From the NCBI RefSeq assembly GCF_900607235.1, contig NZ_LR027848.1:359230-423229 (forward strand): 64,000 bases of DNA, in the 5' to 3' direction. The notes beneath the pieces were generated by a model. It was given only the letters and a program-made list of their open reading frames with translations. It did not search any database and had not been told where the DNA came from. Positions 17,141 through 25,057 of the stretch are shown here, in pieces; the stretch's first letter is position 1, and each line of letters begins with the position of its first letter. Made by a program: the position numbers and the translations under genes. This DNA is from Olivibacter jilunii (GTDB lineage Bacteria > Bacteroidota > Bacteroidia > Sphingobacteriales > Sphingobacteriaceae).

Positions 17141-17926
17141 ATGGCAAACTACCGTTTCTTCATTGATTATCTAATACACAAATTCTCCGCTAAAACACGC
17201 CATGGTGTGCATTCTCCATTTGTTTATAAACTTGTTGATGAGGTTATATATGATTTTTCAACTAAACCTTACGAAGAAGAAATCGAAAGAAAGCGGCAAG
17301 CGCTAAAGAAGGACACACGAATTATCACGGTAACCGACTATGGTGCCGGTTCGATGATGAATAATGGAAAACAAAAGGCCGTAGGTTTGATTGCGAAGAA
17401 TGCCTTGAAGCCAAAACGGGTTGCACAGCTTATTGCTCGATTAGCCAACCGCTTTGCACCGGTAACCATTATAGAATTAGGCACTTGCCTAGGAATCACC
17501 ACTGCCTACCTAGCCAAGGCTAATCCTAATGCCTCCATCACAACAGTAGAGGGTTGCCCGGAGACTGCGGCTGTTGCCCGGCAAACCCTCGATGAGCTTG
17601 GTGCGTCGCAGGTCCAACTGAAAATAGAAAACTTTGATATAATCCTACCGCAGCTTATTCAAGAGCAGGAAAAAATTGACTTTCTCTTTTTAGATGGTAA
17701 TCATCGGAAGGAGGCGACTTTAAATTATTTTTATCATTGCCTACCTAAAGTTCATGAACAGACTGTACTGATCTTTGACGACATTTATTGGAGTGATGGC
17801 ATGAAAGAGGCTTGGCAGGAAATCAAAAACCACCCACAGGTAACTTTAACAATCGACCTATTTTTCATTGGCTTGGTTTTCTTCAAAAAAGGCCAGGAAA
17901 AAGAACATTTTAAGATTAGTTACTAG
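17141..17926 (+). CDS. Class I SAM-dependent methyltransferase (O-methyltransferase-like)
   Basis: 261 residues from the ATG at 17141; an upstream in-frame TTG overlaps the -7 box. The SAM-binding core is TIIELGTCLGITTAYLAKANP (motif I, about residues 110-130), then TVEGCPETAAVARQTL and FLFLDGNHRKEATLNYF with a metal-type Asp. The layout matches the class I methyltransferases found next to lipid or sugar genes in Bacteroidota, but the substrate is unknown. It is transcribed alone and converges on the BamA-like gene. Confidence 0.82.
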   Translation: MANYRFFIDYLIHKFSAKTRHGVHSPFVYKLVDEVIYDFSTKPYEEEIERKRQALKKDTRIITVTDYGAGSMMNNGKQKAVGLIAKNALKPKRVAQLIARLANRFAPVTIIELGTCLGITTAYLAKANPNASITTVEGCPETAAVARQTLDELGASQVQLKIENFDIILPQLIQEQEKIDFLFLDGNHRKEATLNYFYHCLPKVHEQTVLIFDDIYWSDGMKEAWQEIKNHPQVTLTIDLFFIGLVFFKKGQEKEHFKISY

Positions 17927-18000
17927 TAGGCCATCAGTTTTCGGAAATGAGTTATCAGCTTTATTTTTAGCTGATTACCGATTGCTGATAGCCGATCACT

Positions 18001-19188
18001 CTAAAACGCTTCGCCGAGCGATAAATAAAAGGCTGATTGCTGCGGCTCTCCGGGACGTTTTTCGCCTATACCGTAATCAATCCGGATGCTCGAATTATGT
18101 TCCAGATCAAAGAAGTAGCGCAAACCACCACCGAAAGAAGGTTTCAGCGATGAAAAGTCTATCTTTTTATTGTAGACCGTCCCAGCTCCCATAAAGGCCG
18201 TAAAACCAATACGTGGATGAACGCGATAGCGCAACTCTGCCTGCGAGGTCATCAATGTCTTGTCTCGGTATCTACCTGGATAATACCCTCGCATGACTTC
18301 ATCACTTCCTAGCTGCGGAAATAAATAGAATGGCACATTGCCGAAGTATTCATCGTAGGTGGCATGTAGGCCAAGCGTTAACTTCGGTGTTAACGGAAAG
18401 AAGGCACGTAAGTCGAAATCCAAGCGACTTCCCTCAAAGTTATTCCCTCCCCAGAAATCAGGCATATAATGATAGACTGCCCGCGCATAGTAGCCCTTGG
18501 TAGTGTAGATATTTGTGTTACGGCTATCATACAACTGCGAGATTCCAAAGGCCAGGTATTTTCCACCTTCTTTACCATACAGTGGTGTCCAGTCGTAAAT
18601 ACCACCGGGAGCCTCGTCATTATATTCATAGTTCTCGTAAATCAAGCCGAGACCCACATAATAATTTTTAACAATCTTCTTTTCCCCTTCCAACCTGAGC
18701 CTAAACAATCGTTGAACCAAGGAGTCTTTATCTGCTTTTCGAGTTTGATCACCAATTCCATAAAAATTGAATGGAAAATCCTTATACCTTATCTCTGAAA
18801 TGATATGATAATCATTGCCTTTTGTCCATATATCGGATGTCAATTTAAGATTCGATTGCTTTTTTGTGGTTAACGACCCCTGCAATACAATGCTGGACGT
18901 TCGGATGAGCGTATCGCTTTTATCAATATAGAAGTTGTAAATACCGGAAAGTCCATACTCTAGGCCGGTTTCCGGTGCATATCCCAATAAAGGCAACACC
19001 ACAAAACCAGCTGATCGCGTAGAATCTTTTTCTGACGAGATGAATTTCTGGACCAGTTTACTCTGCATCAATTTGCCGTTCATGAACCTTTGATAGAGTC
19101 CGGGCTTCTTCTCCTGTGCGATTATATTGAGAGACGAGAGGCAAAGAATAGCTGTTCCAAGCAGGAACCGTTGAGCTAACATTCTCAT
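18001..19188 (-). CDS. BamA/TamA-family outer membrane beta-barrel protein
   Basis: 395 residues from the ATG at 19188, giving the signal peptide MRMLAQRFLLGTAILCLSSLNIIAQ. An earlier in-frame ATG at 19257 would overlap the upstream gene and place the leader internally. The mature part ends with the barrel pattern of the bacterial surface antigen (D15) domain: ELRYRVHPRIGFTAFMGAGTVYNK, FGGGLRYFFDLEHNSSIRIDYGIG and terminal aromatic SLGEAF. POTRA domains are absent, so it is not BamA itself but a short single-barrel relative. It follows a small lipoprotein gene by 34 bp. Confidence 0.78.
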   Translation of the reverse strand: MRMLAQRFLLGTAILCLSSLNIIAQEKKPGLYQRFMNGKLMQSKLVQKFISSEKDSTRSAGFVVLPLLGYAPETGLEYGLSGIYNFYIDKSDTLIRTSSIVLQGSLTTKKQSNLKLTSDIWTKGNDYHIISEIRYKDFPFNFYGIGDQTRKADKDSLVQRLFRLRLEGEKKIVKNYYVGLGLIYENYEYNDEAPGGIYDWTPLYGKEGGKYLAFGISQLYDSRNTNIYTTKGYYARAVYHYMPDFWGGNNFEGSRLDFDLRAFFPLTPKLTLGLHATYDEYFGNVPFYLFPQLGSDEVMRGYYPGRYRDKTLMTSQAELRYRVHPRIGFTAFMGAGTVYNKKIDFSSLKPSFGGGLRYFFDLEHNSSIRIDYGIGEKRPGEPQQSAFYLSLGEAF

Positions 19189-19222
19189 AAAAAAACGAGC
19201 AAAAAATCTAAAATGTTTAATA

Positions 19223-19747
19223 TCAAAGAGGTTTGGGCACACAGGTAATGTGCTCAATTTTCCTCAGATTAACCGGTGTTTGATAGTATTGGCTTTCGAG
19301 GTAAAGCGAGTCGGCCGTATGTTTTACTAACTTAAACCGGGGCAAAAATTGACCGATACGATGGCAGCCCGATAATTTCTGACGCCAGTTACTTCGGGTA
19401 AATGTAGATTCTATCAATAAGCTATCATTTCTAACCAGATACACTCCCCTAGCGTATTCTTCCCACTGTCCATCGCCGTAACAAGAATCAACTACCGTTC
19501 TTACCTTGCTAAAGGTTTTTAAGGTAATATAGACCGAGTCACAAGTAAACTTAAGACGATATAAACTGTAGGTCAATAGCTGATCTTGGTGGGCTATGGA
19601 GTCTTGCACCCACACCCCTTGTAAATAGGGCTCACCCTCTCCCTGTATATTCGGATTAAACTTGCAGGCAGAACAAAGCAATAAGCACATACCTACAAGC
19701 GTAAGGTATGTGCTTTTAAATATTAAATAATGATTCCGAGTCCTCAT
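19223..19747 (-). CDS. Small lipoprotein downstream of fumC
   Basis: 174 residues. The leader MRTRNHYLIFKSTYLTLVGMCLLLCSAC ends in a lipobox with the acylated Cys at about 28. The mature domain (GVWVQDSIAHQDQLLTYSLYRLKFTCDSVYITLKTF...DSLLIESTF...DSLYLE) is a short lipocalin-like beta pattern with repeated D-S-hydrophobic strands. The family is conserved next to fumarase in Bacteroidota; the function is unknown. It starts 15 bp after fumC and is probably in one transcript with fumC and the BamA-like gene. Confidence 0.72.
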   Translation of the reverse strand: MRTRNHYLIFKSTYLTLVGMCLLLCSACKFNPNIQGEGEPYLQGVWVQDSIAHQDQLLTYSLYRLKFTCDSVYITLKTFSKVRTVVDSCYGDGQWEEYARGVYLVRNDSLLIESTFTRSNWRQKLSGCHRIGQFLPRFKLVKHTADSLYLESQYYQTPVNLRKIEHITCVPKPL

Positions 19748-19762
19748 TATCCTTTAGAACCC

Positions 19763-21160
19763 CTATTTCAAACCACCGATCATATCTTCGGGGCGCACCC
19801 ATTGATCAAATTGCTCATTGGTAAGTAGCTCGAGTTCTAAGGCCGCTTCGCGCAGCGACTTATTCTCTTTATGGGCCTTCTTCGCAATTTTGGCAGCGTT
19901 CTCATAACCGATATGCGGATTCAGGGCCGTAACCAGCATGAGTGAATTTTCCACATGTTTTTTAATACCATCATAGTTCGGCTCAATGCCGATCGCACAG
20001 TGATCATTAAAGGAAACGCAAGCTTCACCAATTAATCTCGCCGACTGGAGGAAATTGGCAGCCATTAAAGGCTTAAAGACATTTAGTTCATAATGGCCAT
20101 TAGCACCTCCTATGGTAATGGCTACGTCATTTCCCATTACCTGTGCAGCGACCATCGTTAGGGCCTCGCACTGGGTAGGGTTCACTTTACCTGGCATAAT
20201 AGATGAGCCGGGCTCGTTCTCCGGAATAAAGATCTCTCCGATGCCCGAACGCGGCCCGGAAGCTAGCATACGGACGTCATTTGCAATCTTCATAAGGGAT
20301 ACCGCCAGTTGTTTTAATGCGCCGTGACTTTCAACAATGGCATCATGAGCAGCCAGAGCTTCAAATTTATTTTCAGCGGTACGGAAGGGTAATTGCGTAA
20401 ATTCCGCAATGTATTTGGCAACATTGACATCATACCCTTTCGGTGTATTAATCCCGGTACCTACCGCTGTACCGCCCAATGCCAGCTCAGAAAGGTGCGA
20501 AAGTGTATTATTTAAAGCTTTTAATCCGTAATTTAGTTGGGCTACATAGCCTGAAAATTCTTGGCCCAGCGTTAAAGGTGTAGCATCCATTAAGTGGGTA
20601 CGGCCAATTTTTACAACATCTTTAAATTTATCAGACTTCTCTTTCAGTGTATCCCTAAGTTTTTCAACGCCTGGAATAGTAGTTTCCACCAACATCTTAT
20701 AAGCTGCGATATGCATCGCTGTCGGATAGGTATCATTCGACGATTGCGACTTGTTTACATCATCATTCGGATGGATAAAAGTTTTTCCTTCTCCCAATTT
20801 ATTTCCCTGAATAACGTGTGAACGGTTGGCAATCACTTCATTCACGTTCATATTGGATTGTGTCCCGGAACCGGTTTGCCAAATTACCAAAGGAAATTCA
20901 CCGTCGTGTTTTCCTTCAAGTATCTCATCACAAACCTGCGCTATTAAATCCCGCTTTTCTGCCGGTAACACGCCTGCATCTGTATTGGTAAAAGCTGCGG
21001 CTTTCTTTAAGTAAGCAAAAGCGCGGATGATTTCTTTAGGCATCGAACCTTCCGGACCAATTTTAAAATTCTCGTGGGATCTTTCAGTTTGGGCTCCCCA
21101 ATACTTATCGGCAGGCACCTTCACCTCGCCCATTGTATCGCGTTCAATTCTATATGACAT
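19763..21160 (-). CDS. fumC: Class II fumarate hydratase
   Basis: 465 residues. The superfamily signature [15 protein letters not shown] (about residues 317-331) is intact. It has [21 protein letters not shown] near residue 130 and [19 protein letters not shown] near residue 185, which hold the catalytic and substrate-binding residues. It interconverts fumarate and malate in the TCA cycle and is oxygen-stable, unlike class I enzymes. A -7 element lies 68 nt upstream. Confidence 0.96.
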   Translation of the reverse strand: MSYRIERDTMGEVKVPADKYWGAQTERSHENFKIGPEGSMPKEIIRAFAYLKKAAAFTNTDAGVLPAEKRDLIAQVCDEILEGKHDGEFPLVIWQTGSGTQSNMNVNEVIANRSHVIQGNKLGEGKTFIHPNDDVNKSQSSNDTYPTAMHIAAYKMLVETTIPGVEKLRDTLKEKSDKFKDVVKIGRTHLMDATPLTLGQEFSGYVAQLNYGLKALNNTLSHLSELALGGTAVGTGINTPKGYDVNVAKYIAEFTQLPFRTAENKFEALAAHDAIVESHGALKQLAVSLMKIANDVRMLASGPRSGIGEIFIPENEPGSSIMPGKVNPTQCEALTMVAAQVMGNDVAITIGGANGHYELNVFKPLMAANFLQSARLIGEACVSFNDHCAIGIEPNYDGIKKHVENSLMLVTALNPHIGYENAAKIAKKAHKENKSLREAALELELLTNEQFDQWVRPEDMIGGLK

Positions 21161-21227
21161 GTTTATACGTTATGATATTGTTATTCCATCATCAACATGG
21201 GTTTGTGGCCACGTTGATTTATCCTTA

Positions 21228-21235
21228 CAAAGTTA
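21228..21235 (-). promoter_or_regulatory. -7 element upstream of fumC
   Basis: On the minus strand TAACTTTG matches TAnnTTTG, 67 nt before the fumC ATG. The -33 box is not well conserved. Confidence 0.4.
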
Positions 21236-21407
21236 TAAAACTTATACACTTGACCATATTTGCGCGCTAATTGTTTTTATTTTTCCTATTTCTTATTACA
21301 TTATGCATACAGGCTGTGTAAAAATTTCATTAAATTAGCAATTAACACAATATTTTATCAATTTCGCCATTCCTATGATGTTGTACTTTTAATAGCAAAT
21401 TCATTAC

Positions 21408-22595
21408 GTGTTGAGACGATTATTACTATTTTCACTCCTTTCCTTTATTATATTCGCCGCTTGCAATTCTGCTGAAGAAAAAAAGGCGCAGCAAGCCAAA
21501 GAACAAGCAATTACCGATAGTATCAAGCTCATATACCACTCTCGGGATGCAAATAAAGAGGTAGATGCTTTTATGCAGAAACTTCATAAGAAATCGGCGT
21601 TTAATGGCAATGTACTGATAGCAAAAAAAGGAAAGATTATTTACGAAAATGCATTTGGTTGGGCTGATTATCTGCGTAAGGACAGCTTGAAGATTCGCTC
21701 TCAGTTTGAATTGGCTTCGGTTTCTAAACCATTAACTGCTACCGGTATTTTACTATTGGTACAAGAGGGTAAATTAAAGCTCGACCAGCAAGTGAAGGAG
21801 TTTTTCCCCGACTTCCCCTATGAAGGCATTACCGTCCGGATGCTACTAACGCATCGATCGGGCTTGATCAATTATGTTTATTTTACGGATGACCTATGGC
21901 CCGATAAGAAAAAAGGGATGACCAACATGGACGTTATGAAGATTCTTGCTGAGCGTAAGCCGGCACCCTATGCCAAACCCGACACTCGGTTTCATTACAA
22001 CAACTCCAACTTTATGATACTGGGGGCAATTATAGAAAAGGTAAGCGGTCAATCATTTACGGTATTTATGCAAGAGAATATCTTTAGACCCGCGGGAATG
22101 AAGAATACGCATGTTTACTCTAAAGCTGATTATGAAAAAATACCTACCGATGTTGTCGGCCATGACAAGGTTTGGCGGAGGTCTGTTGTTCAAAATTTTC
22201 ACGACGGCCCCGTGGGCGATAAGGGAATTTATAGCACCGTGGAAGATTTATTTCTTTTTGATCGTGCTATGCGTGAAGGGCGATTAATCAATCAAAGTTG
22301 GCAAGACTCTGCTTACGCACCACATAACAAAAAGTCCATCAAAGGTGTGTTTAATTATGGCTTTGGTTGGCGTACCTTTGAGCAAGGAAAGGAGCATGTT
22401 GTATACCATACAGGTTGGTGGCATGGTTTTAAAAACTTATATGTTAGAGATTTGAAAAACGATGTTACCATTGTTTTGTTAAGTAATATGGCGAACGGAA
22501 GTCTTACACATTTAGACGATCTATTTAAAATATTGGATATGCCCGTTATCAGGCAAGGCGCTTATAACGGTAGTGGAGATTATGTTGGAGAATAG
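21408..22595 (+). CDS. Serine hydrolase of the beta-lactamase/DD-peptidase family (lipoprotein)
   Basis: 395 residues starting with GTG at 21408. The leader LRRLLLFSLLSFIIFAAC ends in a lipobox, so the protein is probably membrane-anchored. Class C-type motifs: SxxK in ELASVSKPLTATG (Ser about 103), YxN in RFHYNNSNFMILG (about 200), and HTGW near residue 340 in place of KTG. The family includes esterases, D-aminopeptidases and penicillin-binding-protein-like enzymes; the substrate is not predictable. It is transcribed alone. Confidence 0.85.
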   Translation: MLRRLLLFSLLSFIIFAACNSAEEKKAQQAKEQAITDSIKLIYHSRDANKEVDAFMQKLHKKSAFNGNVLIAKKGKIIYENAFGWADYLRKDSLKIRSQFELASVSKPLTATGILLLVQEGKLKLDQQVKEFFPDFPYEGITVRMLLTHRSGLINYVYFTDDLWPDKKKGMTNMDVMKILAERKPAPYAKPDTRFHYNNSNFMILGAIIEKVSGQSFTVFMQENIFRPAGMKNTHVYSKADYEKIPTDVVGHDKVWRRSVVQNFHDGPVGDKGIYSTVEDLFLFDRAMREGRLINQSWQDSAYAPHNKKSIKGVFNYGFGWRTFEQGKEHVVYHTGWWHGFKNLYVRDLKNDVTIVLLSNMANGSLTHLDDLFKILDMPVIRQGAYNGSGDYVGE

Positions 22596-22617
22596 GGACT
22601 AGTTGAGTGGGGAAATG

Positions 22618-22659
22618 GTTGAGTAGTTGAGTAGGAACTTAACGACTCAACTACTTAAC
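22618..22659. repeat. Imperfect inverted repeat of ACTCAACTACT words
   Basis: GTTGAGTAGTTGAGT (22618-22632) and ACTCAACTACTTAAC (22645-22659) pair in 14 of 15 positions around a 12-nt loop. The left arm with flanking bases recurs, as reverse complement, for 18 bp in the gap before purD (about 48675-48693). It lies between the serine hydrolase and ybaB and could end transcription or simply be a short dispersed repeat. Confidence 0.6.
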
Positions 22660-22689
22660 GTTTTAACAGACAACTAAATATAAAAGAAT

Positions 22690-22995
22690 ATGTTCGATAA
22701 ATTGTTTCAGGCACAGCAAAAGGCCGAAGAAATTAAAAAACGCCTCGACACAATAAGTGTGTCAGGTGAAGTGGAGGGAGGAGCGATTAAAGTAATTGCA
22801 ACCGCCAATAAAGAAATTAAATCGATTACAATAGACCCAACGTTCCACGAAGGTGCTGATTTGGAGGAAGTGGAAGAGTTATTAGTGGTGGCTATCAACA
22901 AGGCTCTTCAGCAAGCTGAAAATGTAAGCCAGACCGAAATGCAAGCCGCAACCAAAGACATGTTGGGAGGCTTGGGTGGTATGTTTGGTCAATAG
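22690..22995 (+). CDS. ybaB: YbaB/EbfC-family nucleoid-associated protein
   Basis: 101 residues. Family pattern: an N-terminal helix (QAQQKAEEIKKRLDTI), then EVEGGAIKVIATANKEIKSITID and the tail of helices with NKALQQAENVSQTEMQAATKDMLGG. Dimers bind DNA with little sequence preference. In many bacteria the gene follows dnaX and precedes recR, but neither is present here. Confidence 0.9.
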   Translation: MFDKLFQAQQKAEEIKKRLDTISVSGEVEGGAIKVIATANKEIKSITIDPTFHEGADLEEVEELLVVAINKALQQAENVSQTEMQAATKDMLGGLGGMFGQ

Positions 22996-23074
22996 TTTGT
23001 CTTATGGGTGGTAAGTTATACGCTTTAAGAATTATGACTATCAACTCATAACGGGTAATGAGCAGTTTTACAGA

Positions 23075-23112
23075 AGGCAGGCTTTTTTACTTCCTGCCTA
23101 CCGCATGCAGGT
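23075..23112. repeat. GC-rich hairpin with CCTGCCTACCG word
   Basis: AGGCAGG (from 23076) pairs with CCTGCCT (23093-23099) around a T-rich loop. CCTGC can also pair with the following GCAGG. The word CCTGCCTACCG recurs inside the palindrome at 48946-48965. It lies between ybaB and the MBL-fold gene. Confidence 0.5.
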
Positions 23113-23139
23113 TTACTTTTAACTTTTTACTTTTAACAC

Positions 23140-23823
23140 ATGAAAGCAACATTTTATGGACATGCCACGATTGCCTTGGAGTTAGCTGGCGCCAATGTAT
23201 TGTTCGATCCTTTTATTACACCAAATGAACAAGCAAAACATATAGACATCAATACGCTGAAGCCTGACTATATTATGCTCAGCCACGCACATGAAGATCA
23301 TGTAGCAGATGTAGCGGCCATTCAAAAAAACTCGGATGCCACTGTCGTTGCCATCGTAGAAACGGCTGCCTGGGTAGGTCGGCAAGGCATTAACCAAGAC
23401 AAGATTATTGCGTTCAATTTTGGCGGTACCCTAAAAACCTCTTTTGGTACAGCCAAAATGGTGTATGCACTACATACCAATGGCACGCCGGATCAGCAAT
23501 ATGGAGGCGTAGCCGCGGGATATCTCATCAAAAGTGGCGATAAAAAAATCTATTTTGCAGGCGATACGGCATTGACGCTGGAGATGAAGCTCTTAGCGGA
23601 TGAGCAATTGGATTGGGCCATTTTACCCATCGGAGACCATTATACCATGGGCGTGGATGACGCCATTAAAGCCGCTGGTTTTGTTACTTGCAAGAATATT
23701 ATCGGGATACACTATAACACCTTTCCTCCTATTAAAATCAATGAAGAAGAAGCCAAGCAAAAATTTGCTGCCGCCGGTTTAAACCTTCATTTGCTAGCAA
23801 TCGGAGAATCGATAACCTTGTAA
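23140..23823 (+). CDS. Metallo-beta-lactamase-fold hydrolase, UPF0173 type
   Basis: 227 residues. Metal-binding motif SHAHEDHVAD (about 48-57), FYGHATIAL at the N-terminus, FAGDTALT (Asp about 147) and a closing GIHYNTFPPI histidine segment. The UPF0173/YtkL proteins resemble lactonases and other MBL hydrolases; the natural substrate is unknown. It is cytoplasmic and transcribed alone. Confidence 0.87.
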   Translation: MKATFYGHATIALELAGANVLFDPFITPNEQAKHIDINTLKPDYIMLSHAHEDHVADVAAIQKNSDATVVAIVETAAWVGRQGINQDKIIAFNFGGTLKTSFGTAKMVYALHTNGTPDQQYGGVAAGYLIKSGDKKIYFAGDTALTLEMKLLADEQLDWAILPIGDHYTMGVDDAIKAAGFVTCKNIIGIHYNTFPPIKINEEEAKQKFAAAGLNLHLLAIGESITL

Positions 23824-23901
23824 AAAAGATAAGGTGCACAAGCATCTCAAGTTGCGCATAGAATCAATCAATTAGCTAATTATTACATTAGCTAATTGAC
23901 G

Positions 23902-25056
23902 TTATATTCCCTTTTCCCGCTGTATTTGTAAATTGTAAAAGCGGAGTCGTCCACTTTCATCGTCCACCATCGCGTCTACAGTAATATTAAAAACATCATC
24001 GATATAGTCAGTCTCGCCGTAAGAAGGAATCCAATAACTGATATTCTGTAAGGCATTAGCCATGATTTTATCGCCGTCTTTCTCCGCTAAGCCCTTAACG
24101 ATCTCCAGTTCGCGCAGACTTCCTGTTTTGTCAACACTCGCCTTTATTTCGAGCTTGGCAGGTCCGGTGAGTAACCCGCGAGAATCATAAATAGCGAAAG
24201 CGGTCTCTAGTTTCTTCATCATGAACATAGAAAAATCCTGGTTCTCATCTATGGTGCAATTCTTGCTGACCATTCCTTCCGCCTGAAGGAAGAACAAGGA
24301 GGGACCGATCTGTATCCGCGATCCGTTCTTATAGGGAACCCCGGTAATTTCATCATAACCTCCTTTAAACACGCCCTCTTCAAATCGCTCATAGCCTGCG
24401 TAGTCGCGTTCATTTTTAGGATATACCAGAAAAATATTCCAATTACCATCCGGCTTTCCCGATTTAATGTTCCCTTGATAGTCGGTAAAGGTGTAGCCAT
24501 ATTCGTTGTAACCCTCAGCCTTTACCGAAAACTCATATTTTCCATTTCCATCTTTCACGCGTTGACGTCTTTTGGTATCCCAATAATTTTGGACAAAAGC
24601 TCCCTCCTCTTTATAAAGAATTTCCAGCATCGGCAAGCCATCCGGATAATTATAGCGAGAGACCCCCTCGGCCTTACCATTTTTAAAGGTAGTTGTCCAC
24701 TTTATCTGTCCATTGGCAAAATAGGCCGTGAAAACACCCTCTTTTTTGCCTTGAAAATAATTCCCTGTCAGGATCACTTTGCCATCGTTATTGTAATCGG
24801 TAAAAGGACCGTCGAAGCTTTTGATCGAAATATTATATTTACCCACTCGCTCGATGGATTTAAATTGGCAAAATTTATCGACCAGAAAATAATGTTCATC
24901 GAAATAGAACTGCGTCGTGCCGTCCGTCAACTGTTCAAAATAGATAGGTTTAATTTCCGTACTATCTGTTTGCGCCCTTAAGCGTGGCCCAATTAATAGA
25001 CTGCTGATCAGCAGCAGCCCCATTTTAAAAATCGTTTTCTTTTGTTTGATTTTCAT
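23902..25056 (-). CDS. Secreted MORN-repeat-like protein with TonB-C-like end
   Basis: 384 residues from the ATG at 25056, which is 1 bp after the polA stop; the longer frame would run into polA. Signal peptide KKTIFKMGLLLISSLLIGPRLRAQ. The middle (about 80-190) has MORN-like repeats: GKVILTGNYFQGKKEGVFTAYFANGQIKW, FKNGKAEGVSRYNYPDG. The C-terminal region (LEIKASVDKTGSLRELEIVKGL...DKIMANALQNISYWIP) resembles the TonB C-terminal fold, though without the TonB transmembrane anchor. Periplasmic or surface location is likely; function unknown. It is translated directly after polA and probably co-transcribed. Confidence 0.7.
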   Translation of the reverse strand: MKIKQKKTIFKMGLLLISSLLIGPRLRAQTDSTEIKPIYFEQLTDGTTQFYFDEHYFLVDKFCQFKSIERVGKYNISIKSFDGPFTDYNNDGKVILTGNYFQGKKEGVFTAYFANGQIKWTTTFKNGKAEGVSRYNYPDGLPMLEILYKEEGAFVQNYWDTKRRQRVKDGNGKYEFSVKAEGYNEYGYTFTDYQGNIKSGKPDGNWNIFLVYPKNERDYAGYERFEEGVFKGGYDEITGVPYKNGSRIQIGPSLFFLQAEGMVSKNCTIDENQDFSMFMMKKLETAFAIYDSRGLLTGPAKLEIKASVDKTGSLRELEIVKGLAEKDGDKIMANALQNISYWIPSYGETDYIDDVFNITVDAMVDDESGRLRFYNLQIQREKGI

Positions 25057-25057
25057 T

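Noticed and set aside
17952..17975. Intrinsic terminator between the methyltransferase and BamA-like genes
   Set aside because: ATCAGCT...AGCTGAT is a perfect 7-bp stem but AT-rich and without a U-tract; it belongs to the dispersed TATCAGC word family.
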